Shown here in pieces: positions 30,486 through 42,680 of a stretch of 64,000 bases of DNA (the stretch's first letter is position 1; every line of letters starts with the position of its first letter). The stretch is taken from NCBI GenBank assembly GCA_946480445.1, contig CAMLJN010000002.1:329426-393425 (forward strand), written 5' to 3'. The position numbers and the translations under genes were made by a program. The notes under the pieces are model-generated. The model did not search any database and had not been told where the DNA came from. It saw only the letters and a program-made list of their open reading frames with translations. This DNA is from an uncultured Buttiauxella sp. (GTDB lineage: Bacteria > Pseudomonadota > Gammaproteobacteria > Enterobacterales > Enterobacteriaceae).

Positions 30486-32447
30486 TCAGGCATCTATCAG
30501 CGCATGCTGGTAACGGTGCAGAACATCGGCCAGCCGCTTAACCGGTTCGGTGACCTGCAGGGGGGCGTCCCAAACGCGCAGCTTCTCCTGATAAATCTCA
30601 AGTTCACCCAACAGCTGGGTGAAATAACGTCGCCGTTTATCATCGCTGGAAGCCGAGATAACTTTATCTGCGGTATTGCGCAGCTGGCGGTGGAATGCTG
30701 AAAGATCGGCGTTCACCGGAATAGGTGCTTCACGTAAACGTTGGTGAGCAATGATCAGCACCAGCGCCAGACGATAGCGATCGATATCCCCCGGAAACAT
30801 GTTCAGCAGCAGGAAAAGCTGTCGATAGAGTGCCGGGAGATGATTCTCTTTACGCCGGTTCTTATTGGTCGTCAACGCGGAAACGGCGGCCGAAACGAAC
30901 TGATTAAGCAGCGTGCGCCCGGTACGTTCTTTCGAGTTGTCGCGCACCAGCAGGATCACCATCATCGCCAGGAAACAGCCGACGATCTGCCCGAGAGCAC
31001 TGTCGAGGAAGGTGCTGAAATGAAACGTCATCGGATTATCCAGTACGATAACGTTAATTGTCCCGGCAAGCGCCCCCATTGAACCCAGCCGCCGTTTTTG
31101 CACCTCAATGCCGATAAAGAAGCCCAGCAGCGCAAGACTGATGCACAGCAACAGCATACTTTGCTGAGTCGAAGGGATGATAACCAGAAAATAAAGCGCT
31201 CCCAGCGGCAGGGCAACCAACATGCCATAGAGGAAATCCAGGGAAACCATGCGCGGATTGGGCAAACGCATCGCCAGAGAGGTCACCACACCAATCATCA
31301 CCATCGCCCCGCTGCCCGAGGTCCAGCCCGTCCACAGCCAGAACAGGCTGCCCAGCAGACAGGAGATCGTGGTGCGCCAGAAGTTGATCATCGCATGATG
31401 GCGCTCGGCCGACTGCACTTTGATCACCACCTCTTCGGTGAGAATTTCTTCTTCCACGGCGCTAATACGCGTATTGCAGGCCACGCCACGTTTAAGCAGC
31501 AGGTAACGCGTCGCTGCCCCGACCCAGGTGCCAATGGTCACCGGCGTGTTTTTCTCGCCGTGTGATGAGATAAACCGACGCAGCACCTTCATTTGTTTAT
31601 GGACGTCAGCCGCCGTTTCTACCGGCATTTCAAACAGCATTCTGAACTCCGGCGTGACGAACTCGGGACGCGTATTTTGAATAAGGAAAGTTTCGCAGGC
31701 CTGGGTAATCAGCGTTAAGGAGAGCGAATTAATGGCTTTCAGACGGCGGTTTGCCTGTCCCCAACGGGACGATTCAATGTTGAGGTTACTGCGCATCCCC
31801 TCCAGCGCCGTGGTTCGCCGCACCAGGCCACTCCAGGCCTTATCGACTTCTTCTTTGTCGCCGTGGGCGATACAAAGCTGCATCAGACGGTAGTGATCCA
31901 CCAGCAGGTTATCCAGCTCGCGGTCTATCTCCTGCTTGATGGAGCGTGGAGAAAAAAGGAGGTCGGCCAGAATGGCGCATACGATGCCAATTACGATTTC
32001 GCTACAGCGCTCAACGGCAAACTGCGGCGTGGTGACCGGGTTTAGCTGAATAGTGACGACGATAATAAGCGCAGTATAGCCAGACAGCCCCCAGGCATAG
32101 GAGTTCTCGACTTTAACCAGCGATGAGATCCAGGTGCAAAAGCCTGCCCAGATACAGCACACCAGCAGCATCACGACCGGGGCGCGAATCAACGAGGTGA
32201 TAATGACCAGCGCGGCAACGCAGCCGATAAACGTGCCGATAATACGGAGCATACCGCGATAGCGAATTGCCCCCGAATACGGCTCGCCCCCTGCGGCAAA
32301 CGCGGGGCCTGCGGCCACAATAGCCGCGGTCAGCACCGCCCAGCGGGGCGTTTCAAGCTGGAAGTGAAAGCCGACAAACAGCGCCAGCACAATGGCAAAC
32401 GCCTGCTTGAAGGCAAAACGCAGGTGCAGCCTGGAGATGGAATACAT
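30486..32447 (-). CDS. aaeB: p-Hydroxybenzoic acid efflux pump subunit AaeB
   Basis: Inner-membrane FUSC-family (aromatic acid exporter) pump subunit that with AaeA relieves aromatic carboxylic acid stress. It has 653 residues (E. coli 655). Two blocks of hydrophobic helices (about 13-165 and 365-500) are each followed by a cytoplasmic soluble region. The start codon lies 12 bases after the aaeA stop, in the aaeXAB operon. Confidence 0.95.
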   Translation of the reverse strand: MYSISRLHLRFAFKQAFAIVLALFVGFHFQLETPRWAVLTAAIVAAGPAFAAGGEPYSGAIRYRGMLRIIGTFIGCVAALVIITSLIRAPVVMLLVCCIWAGFCTWISSLVKVENSYAWGLSGYTALIIVVTIQLNPVTTPQFAVERCSEIVIGIVCAILADLLFSPRSIKQEIDRELDNLLVDHYRLMQLCIAHGDKEEVDKAWSGLVRRTTALEGMRSNLNIESSRWGQANRRLKAINSLSLTLITQACETFLIQNTRPEFVTPEFRMLFEMPVETAADVHKQMKVLRRFISSHGEKNTPVTIGTWVGAATRYLLLKRGVACNTRISAVEEEILTEEVVIKVQSAERHHAMINFWRTTISCLLGSLFWLWTGWTSGSGAMVMIGVVTSLAMRLPNPRMVSLDFLYGMLVALPLGALYFLVIIPSTQQSMLLLCISLALLGFFIGIEVQKRRLGSMGALAGTINVIVLDNPMTFHFSTFLDSALGQIVGCFLAMMVILLVRDNSKERTGRTLLNQFVSAAVSALTTNKNRRKENHLPALYRQLFLLLNMFPGDIDRYRLALVLIIAHQRLREAPIPVNADLSAFHRQLRNTADKVISASSDDKRRRYFTQLLGELEIYQEKLRVWDAPLQVTEPVKRLADVLHRYQHALIDA

Positions 32448-32459
32448 AGTCGCCTGCGC

Positions 32460-33392
32460 TTAGCCAAACTCACGCAGACGATGCATGAATTTGATAAAGA
32501 TGGAGTCGTGATCGGTATCGCGGTCTTTTTCGCCGGTGACCACGACGGTCGCCGTAGTGCCAGCCGGATAAAGATTGCCCTGTTGTTCATCGAGACGAAT
32601 ACGTACCGGCACACGCTGGGCCAGACGAACCCACTCGAGGTTAGAGTCAACTGTAGCCATCCCTTTCGCGTCGCTGGTGCTGCTGGCATTGGTTACCCCG
32701 GCAGAGACACTGTCAACGGTTCCGCGCAGTACGCGATTGCTGCCCAGAGGCGTGATTTGAACGCGATAGCCCGGACGGATCCCATCGAGCTTTGTTTCTT
32801 CCATGTAGGCGAGAATATAGAAAGTGTGTTGCTTCACTAAGGCGACGGCAGTAGAGCCACGGGTAATAAATTCCCCGCCGTAAACGTTCAGGTTGGTGAT
32901 CCAGCCATCAGCAGGAGCGCGAATAACGGTACGTTGCAGGTCAAGCTGCGCCAGATCGCGCGTCGCTTCCGCTTTTGCAAGCTGATGCAGGACGGTTTGC
33001 AGCAGGTTGTTCGACTGATCGATCTCTTCACGGGACATCGCCTGGATACCCAGTTTATTTCGGCGACCTGCTTCCCGACGCTTTTCACTGGCCAGCGCCT
33101 GGTAGTAAGCCACGTCGGCCTGCGCCTCTTCCAGCGCTTTCTGGTAGCGTGGCTGGTCGATGGTAAAGAGCACCTGATCCTTTTTAACCAGCTGGTTATC
33201 ATGGACGTTTACAGCGGTGATTAGCCCGGAGACATCCGGCGCAATGGCAACAACATCCGCCGTAAAGCGGGCGTCACGCGTCCAGGGAGATTCGGTATAG
33301 AACACCCAGGCACGGAAGATGGCGATAAAAGCCAGCAGGACCAGAAGCAGCGTTATGGCGGTACGGGTCATTTTTCTTGTCAGTGTTTTCAC
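32460..33392 (-). CDS. aaeA: p-Hydroxybenzoic acid efflux periplasmic adaptor AaeA
   Basis: HlyD-type membrane fusion protein that couples AaeB to the outer membrane. A GTG start at 33392 ([17 protein letters not shown]) was chosen: it gives 310 residues as in E. coli and has GAGG five bases upstream; the ATG five codons earlier lacks a site. One N-terminal helix (about 12-30), a lipoyl/biotinyl half-motif ([30 protein letters not shown]), alpha-hairpin and beta-barrel follow. It lies 7 bases after aaeX. Confidence 0.95.
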   Translation of the reverse strand: MKTLTRKMTRTAITLLLVLLAFIAIFRAWVFYTESPWTRDARFTADVVAIAPDVSGLITAVNVHDNQLVKKDQVLFTIDQPRYQKALEEAQADVAYYQALASEKRREAGRRNKLGIQAMSREEIDQSNNLLQTVLHQLAKAEATRDLAQLDLQRTVIRAPADGWITNLNVYGGEFITRGSTAVALVKQHTFYILAYMEETKLDGIRPGYRVQITPLGSNRVLRGTVDSVSAGVTNASSTSDAKGMATVDSNLEWVRLAQRVPVRIRLDEQQGNLYPAGTTATVVVTGEKDRDTDHDSIFIKFMHRLREFG

Positions 33393-33399
33393 ATCAACC

Positions 33400-33603
33400 T
33401 CAAACAAACAGCTGCGAGATCAGATAAAACAGGCAGCAATAAAGCGCTGTATTGAATAATGCCGGATGCCAGACGAAATCATAGATGCCCGTTGGGGTCA
33501 GCATTCGGCGCACCAGCCAAAAAACGGCCAGCGAAATAATCAGCTCAAAGAATATCGGTGGAAAGGAAAGACCGAATACCACGATAACCGGAAATAAACT
33601 CAT
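33400..33603 (-). CDS. aaeX: Small membrane protein AaeX (DUF1656)
   Basis: A 67-residue inner-membrane protein with two predicted helices (about 7-30 and 46-65); first gene of aaeXAB. Its role is unknown, and it is dispensable for efflux in E. coli by published work. It starts [20 protein letters not shown] and is transcribed divergently from aaeR. Confidence 0.93.
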   Translation of the reverse strand: MSLFPVIVVFGLSFPPIFFELIISLAVFWLVRRMLTPTGIYDFVWHPALFNTALYCCLFYLISQLFV

Positions 33604-33703
33604 GTTAACCTTGTAAAGGATAGTGCAGGCGACACAGACCCTGAAGCGTCATCCGCGACGGTGAAGAGCCAGAAATGGCAGGCGAGAGCGCGGTTTGGGT
33701 TGT

Positions 33704-33723
33704 GTTAATAATAATATATTAAC
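33704..33723. promoter_or_regulatory. Palindrome in the aaeX-aaeR intergenic region, candidate AaeR operator
   Basis: A perfect inverted repeat GTTAATA-N6-TATTAAC lies between the divergent genes, where a LysR-type regulator normally binds. Assignment to AaeR is inference from position and symmetry. Confidence 0.45.
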
Positions 33724-33750
33724 GTAACTGTTACCCTGTTATCTATAATA

Positions 33751-33766
33751 TGTGATCTAAATCACT
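33751..33766 (+). promoter_or_regulatory. Candidate CRP binding site ahead of aaeR
   Basis: TGTGA-TCTAAA-TCACT matches the CRP consensus TGTGA-N6-TCACA at nine of ten core bases. It ends 18 bases before the aaeR ATG, which would place it over or downstream of an aaeR promoter, so repression of aaeR or activation of aaeXAB are both possible. Confidence 0.5.
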
Positions 33767-33784
33767 TTTAACTCAGAGTGAACA

Positions 33785-34729
33785 ATGGAAAGACTTAAGC
33801 GTATGTCGGTGTTTGCCAAAGTGGTCGAACTTGGCTCTTTTACCGCCGCCGCAAGACAGTTACAAATGAGCGTATCGTCCATTAGCCAGACGGTATCGAA
33901 GCTGGAAGATGAATTGCAGGTAAAGCTGTTAAACCGCAGCACGCGCAGCATTGGCCTGACCGAAGCGGGCAAAATTTACTACCTCGGCTGTCGCAAGATG
34001 TTGCATGAAGCCCAGGAAGTTCATGAGCAGCTCTACGCTTTTAACAATACGCCTATCGGCACGCTGCGCATCGGCAGCTCTTCAACTATGGCACAGAATG
34101 TCCTGGCGAACATGACGGCTGAGATGCTCAAAGAGTACCCGGGTTTGACGGTAAACCTGGTCACGGGTATTCCTGCGCCTGATCTGATCGCCGACGGGCT
34201 TGACGTTGTGATCCGCGTGGGTGCGCTCCAGGACTCCAGCCTGTTCTCCAGAAAGCTTGGTGCGATGCCGATGGTTATCTGCGCCGCAAAAAGCTACCTC
34301 CAGCAGAACGGCGTGCCCGAAAAACCCGCCGATCTGGCCAACCATTCCTGGCTGGAGTACAGCGTGCGTCCGGATAATGAGTTCGAGCTTATCGCCCCGG
34401 AAGGCATCTCCACCCGGATGATCCCGCAGGGGCGTTTTATGACCAACGATCCGATGACGCTTACGCGCTGGCTGAAAGCCGGAGCGGGGATCGCTTACGC
34501 TCCGCTGATGTGGGTCATAGATGAGATCAACAGCGGGGAGCTTGAGATCCTGTTCCCCCGCTATCAGTCAGATCCTCGCCCGGTTTACGCGCTATATACG
34601 AAAAAGGATAAGCTGCCGCTGAAGGTGCAGGTATGTATTAACTATTTGACGGAATATTTCGTGAAGGTGGCACAGCGGTATCAGGGAGTACGCGAAAGAA
34701 ATGGACGTGGCGAAAATGGCCGGGGTTAA
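33785..34729 (+). CDS. aaeR: LysR-type transcriptional regulator AaeR
   Basis: Regulator of the aaeXAB efflux operon responding to aromatic carboxylic acids. It has 314 residues (E. coli 309), starting MERLKRMSVFAKVVELG. The N-terminal winged HTH (about 1-60; SFTAAARQLQMSVSSISQTV) is followed by a periplasmic-binding-like effector domain. The five extra residues are a Gly/Arg-rich tail (NGRGENGRG). It diverges from aaeX and converges with tldD, ending 14 bases from it. Confidence 0.94.
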   Translation: MERLKRMSVFAKVVELGSFTAAARQLQMSVSSISQTVSKLEDELQVKLLNRSTRSIGLTEAGKIYYLGCRKMLHEAQEVHEQLYAFNNTPIGTLRIGSSSTMAQNVLANMTAEMLKEYPGLTVNLVTGIPAPDLIADGLDVVIRVGALQDSSLFSRKLGAMPMVICAAKSYLQQNGVPEKPADLANHSWLEYSVRPDNEFELIAPEGISTRMIPQGRFMTNDPMTLTRWLKAGAGIAYAPLMWVIDEINSGELEILFPRYQSDPRPVYALYTKKDKLPLKVQVCINYLTEYFVKVAQRYQGVRERNGRGENGRG

Positions 34730-34743
34730 CCCGGCCCTTTACG

Positions 34744-36210
<1,467 letters not shown>

Positions 36211-36263
36211 TTACCGATTGGGTTTATCTGTTGAGCTTGCGGTAATTCACCGCCCGCGTCAAA

Positions 36264-39200
36264 TCACTTAGTTTTGTCCACGCGCGGCTGGCGGAGCACC
36301 TCATTGATCTGCGGTTTATCTATCGGCCCGCTAATGTGGTAGCGCAGAACGGATATTTTGCTCCACAGCGGCCCCAACACTTTACTCGCCGCAAACACCG
36401 CGGCGCCGACGATAGGGTTGACGACGAAAGCAGCCGCCACGCCGACCGTGGCTGAGATTTCCGGTGCCACAACGGCTTCAAGATCGAGCTGACGGCGAAC
36501 TAAATCCACCGAACCTTTCATGGCGATATCGGCTTCCAGACCATCCACCAGCATATCATCGGTATGCAGCACGCCATCTTTGATCCACGCCGTGCTGCGA
36601 ATGGAATCAAAGAAGAAGCCTTCGCCGAAAGTATCGCTAAAATCTAAACGTAGTTTTCGCATCAGCGCATCCACGCTAACCAGGCGCAGGAGCTGCCCGG
36701 CGTGGCCTGTCCCCAGGTCGGCTATTTCGCCTTTTCCTAAGCGGGTATGCAAAATGCCGTTGAGGGATTTCTCCTCCGGCTTCCACGGCACCGCGCGCCA
36801 GTGCAAATCGTAATCCACATTAAATGAAGACCCCTGAATAGGCGTCTTCACCCCAAAGAAATTGGTGGCCGCATCCAGCTGTTTGCCTTTCAGCTTGCCC
36901 TTCAATGAGGTGCGAGTCTCCGATGGGCTATTCACCCACTCACCGTTTGCCGTAAGGCGTGCAAAACCGGTATCAACCAGGGCATTACTGAGTTTCAGGG
37001 TATCGCCTTTGATGGCTATGTCCCCGTCAATCCGCCCGTATTTTTGTCCCCATAGCCAGCACTCGGCGCAGCGCAACGCGACGTCCGGCCAGTCACGGAA
37101 GCTAACGGCATCGCTATTCGCTAAAGGCGAGCTGCCGGAGGCCGGGGAAGAGGCGCCAGCGACTTCCCAGACGGGATTGAAATAGAGATATTTTATGGCC
37201 GCCTGCCAGGGAGCGTTATTGCGCATATTCAACGTGGCGTTAATTTCACGTCCCTGAGCGCTAACCTGCGTGCCGTCTGACGTCGCCCGTGATACAAGAC
37301 TGAGGTTATGCCACTGCTGTCCACCCAGCGTCAGAGCCGGGGTTTTTAACGTAATGTCCGCAGGGAAAACCGCCGAGTCGCCCACGCCCGACGCTGCGCC
37401 CTGGCCAAACAGCGCCAGCCACTGCGCCCCATCCAGCGCCGGTAAATCCAGTTCCAGGCCGGCATGATCGGGCAGCGGAGGGACGCTGCGGCTGTCCGTC
37501 GCCCAGATAGCACGATCGAGCGTCAGTTTTTTATTGAGTAGCCAGCGGCTGGAGAAATGATTGTCTGCACCCGCGCTCCCCGTCAGGCTAAAGCCGTTAA
37601 GATCGCCTTTCACCGCCACTTTCAGCGGCAGCGGCTGCCCGGCAGCTTTATCGACAGGCGCAGGTAAGTGACTGCTCACTTTCTTCAAATCCGCGTCCAA
37701 ATCGACCTGGTAGCTGGCGCTGCCGCGATAAGGCAGCGTAATCCCTACCACACCTTTCCACGGCACGTTGCCGCTTAGCGCTTTGTTCACCTGCTCTGGC
37801 AATACGCCCGTTTTTGCTGGCTGCCAGTCTCCCCCCAGATTGACGCCAATCTGATAGGCTTTGTCGCCGGTTTTAGTATTAAAATCAATGTTCACCGGCT
37901 GGTTAAACCAGGTCGCCTGTAGCGGCTCACTTTGCAAATCGCCGTTCACAAAGCTGAATTTACCGCTCAGATTATGCAGCGTGCTGGATAACGGGCCTAT
38001 CAGCAGCGTGTTGTTATTCAGCACAACGTCGCCTTTCGCCGTGGTCTGTTCGCCGTCGAGAGGGATATCAAGATGTAAGCGAGCATTCACATCGCCGCCA
38101 ATCTTGAGTTCATCGAGGGCTGCGGCCAGCGAATCCTCAAGCGGCGTCTCTTTGAAATAAGGGCCTACCGCGTCACCCGGCCCGCTGATATCGGCATCGA
38201 TGAGCAGCTTCTCTTTCGAATAGTCCGGAATGATAGCGGTCAGGTTGCGGCCCGTGACGCCGCCGAGCTTCACCTCGGGCGCTTTCATCCACAGACCGTC
38301 GTTGATGAAATCCAGCTCGATATTGAGGTTTTCAAGCGCAGGCCAGTCCGGCTGGAAGGCAAATTTCGCGTTACGCAGCGGCACAAGGACTTCAAACTGC
38401 CCCTCGTTGTGCTTATACGGGAACAAATGCGGGTTGCCGCCGTAAACCAGCGTGGCGCTGTCGGCCTGGCCCCCCTGAATCGCCCCGCTCAGGTAATCCA
38501 CCAGCTCTTTGCCCATCAGATTTTCAGGGAAATAGCGCCAGGCATCCCCACCGTTACTGGTGCTGATGCCTGCCAGAATACTCAGCCATGGCTCGCCCTG
38601 CTCAGGCTGGTAGTAGCGGAAATCACCGCGCGCCCAGAGCGAGCGTGCTTTGACATCCAGATCTTTACCATCCAGCTGGAAACCTGCGGCATTTTTCTGC
38701 CATTCCAGCGTCGCCACGCCGCTTTCCACTTCCAGCGGCGCACGGAATACCGTCTCGTAAGGCATTTTTGCATCGGTAATACGGGCTTTAAGCTGCCCGT
38801 GCTCCACGCTCCCCGCAATGGAGCCTGAAAAATGCTCGGTACCGGGCAGCATCTTCCACTGATGCCAGCTGACATCCTTCCAGCTCCCCTGCATGCGCGT
38901 TTTTTCGGTTTGCTGGAGAGGGATATCCAGCGCCAGAGCATGAATGTGCCCGCGTGGCTTCATGCTGTTCCAGATCTCCCCCAGATGAGGAGAGAGTTTC
39001 GCGGCAAGCGGCAGCAGACCATTGAAGCTTTCCAGCTCCATGTTGGTGGCCCGAATGCGCAGTTCGTCGCTGCGTTTGCTCTCTTTGCCCCCCACGTCCT
39101 GCGGGCCTGTCCACGCCAGCGTCAGGGAACCTTTCGGCCAGGTTTTATCATCAAGCGTGATATTGGTGGAGGGAATGGCAAGGTTCCAGCCGGTCGTTGA

Positions 39201-40070
39201 ACGGTTAACGCGAGCCATTAAATTGTCGACGGAAAGCCGGTGTGTCGTCTGCTCCCCCTTCCAGCTGGTGCCGCCCTTTTTCAGCCAGATATTACCGCCT
39301 GCAATATCGCCGCCTTTCACATCCATCCAGGCTTCAAGGCTGAACTTCGCGCTTTGCAGATCGATATTGTCCTGCATCCAGCGACCCAGCCAAGGCTTCA
39401 CATCAACGTTATCGGCCTGTAGCCAGACTTTACCGGCATTAAGCAGGCCATTATCGTCGCGCAGATCCATCCTGACATTTGCCACACCGTGCTGGCCCGT
39501 GAAGCTGGACAGGCTGACCTGCCCTTCGGCGCGGTGGCGTTCTTTCGAGTTCAGCCAGGTGAGCTGGGGAATGGCAAGTTCGGCGCGCTGGCCGGAGAGC
39601 GTCAGAAAGCTCAGGGAGCTGTCGCGCAGATCGAAGTGATCGAACTGCCGCAGAAACAGATCGCTGATTTTGTCCGCTTCGAATTTCCCGTCGCTGCTGT
39701 TCTGGCTGAGCGGGGTATTGGTGCGCATATGCAACTGATAAAAGGTGAGGTCGCGAAACTGCCAGCGGGCATGAAGCAGGCTTTGCCAGACATCCAGCGC
39801 CAGCGTAACGCGTTTAATGCTCAGCTCGCCGCCGTCTTGCTGGCCCGCCTGGATATCACGCACGTCAAGCGTAGGACCAAAAGTCTGCCAGCTCGCCTGG
39901 ATCTGACTGGCGTCCACAGGGGTTCCCGTCATCGCCTCAATCTTTTCCAGCAATGCCGGACGCCAGGCATTCAGGTGCGGCAGAACGAGCCGCAGGCCAC
40001 TCACCAGCAGTGCGACGATAACAATCAGCGTTGCGCCAGTGAGCAGCAGAATGCCGGGCAGTCGCCTCAC
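36264..40070 (-). CDS. yhdP: AsmA-like phospholipid transport protein YhdP
   Basis: Very large inner-membrane anchored periplasmic protein, 1268 residues (E. coli 1266), one of the AsmA-like proteins (with TamB and YdbH) that move phospholipids to the outer membrane. It has an N-terminal membrane helix (about 5-27), then a long repetitive beta-strand body, and a C-terminal DUF3971/AsmA region ending in a hydrophobic segment (VGVAAAFVVNPIVGAAVFAAS). It follows rng after 60 bases, in the rng-yhdP-tldD direction. Confidence 0.96.
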   Translation of the reverse strand: MRRLPGILLLTGATLIVIVALLVSGLRLVLPHLNAWRPALLEKIEAMTGTPVDASQIQASWQTFGPTLDVRDIQAGQQDGGELSIKRVTLALDVWQSLLHARWQFRDLTFYQLHMRTNTPLSQNSSDGKFEADKISDLFLRQFDHFDLRDSSLSFLTLSGQRAELAIPQLTWLNSKERHRAEGQVSLSSFTGQHGVANVRMDLRDDNGLLNAGKVWLQADNVDVKPWLGRWMQDNIDLQSAKFSLEAWMDVKGGDIAGGNIWLKKGGTSWKGEQTTHRLSVDNLMARVNRSTTGWNLAIPSTNITLDDKTWPKGSLTLAWTGPQDVGGKESKRSDELRIRATNMELESFNGLLPLAAKLSPHLGEIWNSMKPRGHIHALALDIPLQQTEKTRMQGSWKDVSWHQWKMLPGTEHFSGSIAGSVEHGQLKARITDAKMPYETVFRAPLEVESGVATLEWQKNAAGFQLDGKDLDVKARSLWARGDFRYYQPEQGEPWLSILAGISTSNGGDAWRYFPENLMGKELVDYLSGAIQGGQADSATLVYGGNPHLFPYKHNEGQFEVLVPLRNAKFAFQPDWPALENLNIELDFINDGLWMKAPEVKLGGVTGRNLTAIIPDYSKEKLLIDADISGPGDAVGPYFKETPLEDSLAAALDELKIGGDVNARLHLDIPLDGEQTTAKGDVVLNNNTLLIGPLSSTLHNLSGKFSFVNGDLQSEPLQATWFNQPVNIDFNTKTGDKAYQIGVNLGGDWQPAKTGVLPEQVNKALSGNVPWKGVVGITLPYRGSASYQVDLDADLKKVSSHLPAPVDKAAGQPLPLKVAVKGDLNGFSLTGSAGADNHFSSRWLLNKKLTLDRAIWATDSRSVPPLPDHAGLELDLPALDGAQWLALFGQGAASGVGDSAVFPADITLKTPALTLGGQQWHNLSLVSRATSDGTQVSAQGREINATLNMRNNAPWQAAIKYLYFNPVWEVAGASSPASGSSPLANSDAVSFRDWPDVALRCAECWLWGQKYGRIDGDIAIKGDTLKLSNALVDTGFARLTANGEWVNSPSETRTSLKGKLKGKQLDAATNFFGVKTPIQGSSFNVDYDLHWRAVPWKPEEKSLNGILHTRLGKGEIADLGTGHAGQLLRLVSVDALMRKLRLDFSDTFGEGFFFDSIRSTAWIKDGVLHTDDMLVDGLEADIAMKGSVDLVRRQLDLEAVVAPEISATVGVAAAFVVNPIVGAAVFAASKVLGPLWSKISVLRYHISGPIDKPQINEVLRQPRVDKTK

Positions 40071-40130
40071 ATCTCTCTCCTTGTCAGCCTTATGGCTCGG
40101 TACTCTGAAAAGTACACCCCGTGCACGGAG

Positions 40131-41600
40131 TTACATCATCACGACGTCGAACTGCTCCTGATTATAGAGCGGTTCAATCTGTACTTTTACCTGCTTGCCG
40201 ACAAAGATTTCTACCTCTGCCAACGCGTGAGATTCTTCGCTTTTCAGCGCTTCGCCAACCGCCGGGGATGCGTAAACCAGGAAGCGGTCAGAATCGTAGG
40301 CATGATGCACGCGCACGATCTCACGCATGATTTCATAGCACACCGTCTCCACGGTTTTCACGGTGCCGCGCCCGTGGCAGGTTGGACAGCCAGCACACAG
40401 CACATGTTCCACGCTTTCACGGGTTCGCTTACGCGTCATCTCGACCAGGCCAAGCTGGGAGAAGCCATTGACGCTGGTTTTCACCCGGTCCTTGCTTAGC
40501 GCCTGCTCCAGGGAGTGCAGCACGCGACGACGGTGATCTTCATTACTCATATCAATAAAGTCGATAATGATAATGCCGCCAAGGTTGCGTAAGCGTAGCT
40601 GACGAGCGATGGCCTGTGTGGCCTCGATATTGGTATTGAAAATAGTATCGTCAAGGTTACGGTGGCCGACAAACGCCCCGGTGTTAATATCCACCGTGGT
40701 CATCGCCTCCGTCTGGTCGATAACCAGATAGCCGCCAGACTTAAGCTCTACCTTGCGTTCCAGAGCGCGCTGAATTTCGTTTTCAACGTCAAAGAGGTCG
40801 AATATCGGCTGACGACCGCTGTAATGCTCGATTTTGCTGTGCATCTCCGGCATATACTCGGCGGTAAATTCCAGCAGCATTTCGTAAGTCAGTCGGGAGT
40901 CAACGCGGATCCTGTCGAGCGCCGCGTCGGCAAAATCACGCAGTACGCGCTGCGCCAGCGCCAGCTCGCCGTAAAGCTTGCAACGTGTTTTATTGCGTTT
41001 TTTACGTTCGCTGACTTTGGTCCAGACCCGCTTGAGATAAGCCGCATCCGAAGCGAGGTCTTCTTCACAGACGCCCTCGGCAGCGGTACGAATGATAAAG
41101 CCGCCCTGTTCGTCACAGTAAGCGTTAACCACACGTTTGAGACGCTCGCGCTCTTCTTCGCTTTCGATGCGCTGTGAGACGCCGACGTGCGATGCGCCTG
41201 GCATAAAGACCAGATAGCGGGAAGGCAGCGTGATGTCCGTGGTAAGGCGAGCACCTTTAGTACCCAGCGGATCTTTCACCACTTGTACCATCAGATCCTG
41301 CCCCTGGCGCACCAGCTCAGAGATGTCACGCACGGTGAAGTTTTTACGTTCCTCACCCGCCACGCATTCCGTATGAGGCATGATGTCAGAGGCGTGAAGA
41401 AACGCTGCCTTATCAAGGCCAATATCTACAAATGCCGCCTGCATCCCCGGTAGCACCCGGCTAACACGACCTTTGTAGATATTCCCTACGATCCCACGGC
41501 GCGCTTCGCGCTCGATGTGGATCTCCTGCAGTATTCCGCCGTCAATATAAGCTACCCGCGTTTCTGAAGGGGTAACATTGACCAGTAATTCAGCCGTCAT
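40131..41600 (-). CDS. rng: Ribonuclease G
   Basis: Endoribonuclease of the RNase E/G family that matures the 16S rRNA 5' end and degrades some mRNAs. The start at 41600 ([18 protein letters not shown]) gives 489 residues as in E. coli; the longer frame adds 12. It has an N-terminal S1 domain (about 39-120), the catalytic aspartates in [12 protein letters not shown] and IIIIDFIDM, and the zinc-link cysteines in [11 protein letters not shown]. It overlaps yhdE by 11 bases. Confidence 0.97.
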   Translation of the reverse strand: MTAELLVNVTPSETRVAYIDGGILQEIHIEREARRGIVGNIYKGRVSRVLPGMQAAFVDIGLDKAAFLHASDIMPHTECVAGEERKNFTVRDISELVRQGQDLMVQVVKDPLGTKGARLTTDITLPSRYLVFMPGASHVGVSQRIESEEERERLKRVVNAYCDEQGGFIIRTAAEGVCEEDLASDAAYLKRVWTKVSERKKRNKTRCKLYGELALAQRVLRDFADAALDRIRVDSRLTYEMLLEFTAEYMPEMHSKIEHYSGRQPIFDLFDVENEIQRALERKVELKSGGYLVIDQTEAMTTVDINTGAFVGHRNLDDTIFNTNIEATQAIARQLRLRNLGGIIIIDFIDMSNEDHRRRVLHSLEQALSKDRVKTSVNGFSQLGLVEMTRKRTRESVEHVLCAGCPTCHGRGTVKTVETVCYEIMREIVRVHHAYDSDRFLVYASPAVGEALKSEESHALAEVEIFVGKQVKVQIEPLYNQEQFDVVMM

Positions 41601-42183
41601 CTTTTCCTCGTCCATCACGCAATGCGTGAAAATCACTCAGTAGTTCATACGTTTCCACCAGCGGCAGCCCGACAACGGCGTGATAGCTACCGTTTATCTT
41701 CCTGACAAAACAACCACCCAGGCCCTGAATACCGTACGCTCCTGCTTTGTCCATAGGTTCACCGCTGGCAATATAACCGGCAATGTCCTGTTCTGATAAC
41801 CTGCGGAATGTCACTTCGGTGACCACCAGACAATCAAGCACCGACCGACTGTCCGCCAGGGCAACCGCCGTCATCACCTGATGCTGATGACCGGAAAGTA
41901 AGCGTAGCATCTGTGCCGCATGTTGTTGATCGCGCGGCTTTTCCAGCACTTCACCATTATAGATAACAATGGTATCGGCACCTAACACCGGTAAATCCTG
42001 CTCGCTCAATGCCACGCCCGCTTTAGCCTTATCACGGGCCAGGCGCCGGACGTACTGCTCGGCGCTTTCATGGCTCAGGCGTTGTTCTTCCACGTTGGTG
42101 ACGATGCGTTCAAAGTCAACGCCCATCTGGGTTAACAGCTCCTGACGGCGCGGTGAACCTGAGGCAAGATATAAAGATGTCAT
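41590..42183 (-). CDS. yhdE: dTTP/UTP pyrophosphatase, Maf family (YhdE)
   Basis: Nucleotide pyrophosphatase that hydrolyses dTTP, UTP and modified pyrimidine nucleotides. The start at 42183 ([17 protein letters not shown]) gives 197 residues, as in E. coli; the longer frame reads through into mreD. Maf motifs are ASGSPRR, the catalytic Asp region [18 protein letters not shown], and [12 protein letters not shown]. It lies 8 bases after mreD and overlaps rng. Confidence 0.96.
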   Translation of the reverse strand: MTSLYLASGSPRRQELLTQMGVDFERIVTNVEEQRLSHESAEQYVRRLARDKAKAGVALSEQDLPVLGADTIVIYNGEVLEKPRDQQHAAQMLRLLSGHQHQVMTAVALADSRSVLDCLVVTEVTFRRLSEQDIAGYIASGEPMDKAGAYGIQGLGGCFVRKINGSYHAVVGLPLVETYELLSDFHALRDGRGKDDG

Positions 42184-42191
42184 ATTTACCC

Positions 42192-42680
42192 TTACTGCAC
42201 GGCAAATTGTTGGCGAATTTTTCGCATCAACAGGAAAATCCACGGCCAAAGCACGCCGTTGACTACGCTACTCCAGAAGACTTCCGGGCGGAAAGAGACG
42301 TTGATCACTAAAAACTCCGACCAGAACACAATCACGTCCGTCACCAGCGACAAAAGCATCACCACCAGCGCCTGCTGCCAGAGCGCAAGGTTGCGGAACA
42401 GCTGGAATTTTAAGGCGGCCAGGTAGGCAACAATACTCAGTGACAGGGCGCGAACGCCCAGCGTGGAGCCACTTATCAGATCCAGTATGGCACCCATGAC
42501 AAAACCTGTGCCGACATTAACGCGGTGAGGTAAAGCGAGGATCCAATAAAGCAGAATCAGTAATACCCAGTCCGGACGATAAACTTTTAGGTCGTCCGGC
42601 CAGGGCATCACCTGCAATAACAGGGCAACCAGAAATGACAGCCAGATAACCCAACGGCCCTGACTACGATAGCTCCCCAC
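42192..42680 (-). CDS. mreD: Rod shape-determining protein MreD
   Basis: Integral inner-membrane protein of the elongasome that works with MreC and RodA/PBP2. It has 162 residues with five or six hydrophobic helices. It overlaps the mreC stop by one base and is last of mreBCD. Confidence 0.96.
   Translation of the reverse strand: MGSYRSQGRWVIWLSFLVALLLQVMPWPDDLKVYRPDWVLLILLYWILALPHRVNVGTGFVMGAILDLISGSTLGVRALSLSIVAYLAALKFQLFRNLALWQQALVVMLLSLVTDVIVFWSEFLVINVSFRPEVFWSSVVNGVLWPWIFLLMRKIRQQFAVQ

Noticed and set aside
39489..40499. 336-codon plus-strand frame across yhdP and rng
   Set aside because: It spans the 5' end of one conserved gene and the 3' end of another on the opposite strand; the composition is that of a shadow frame.
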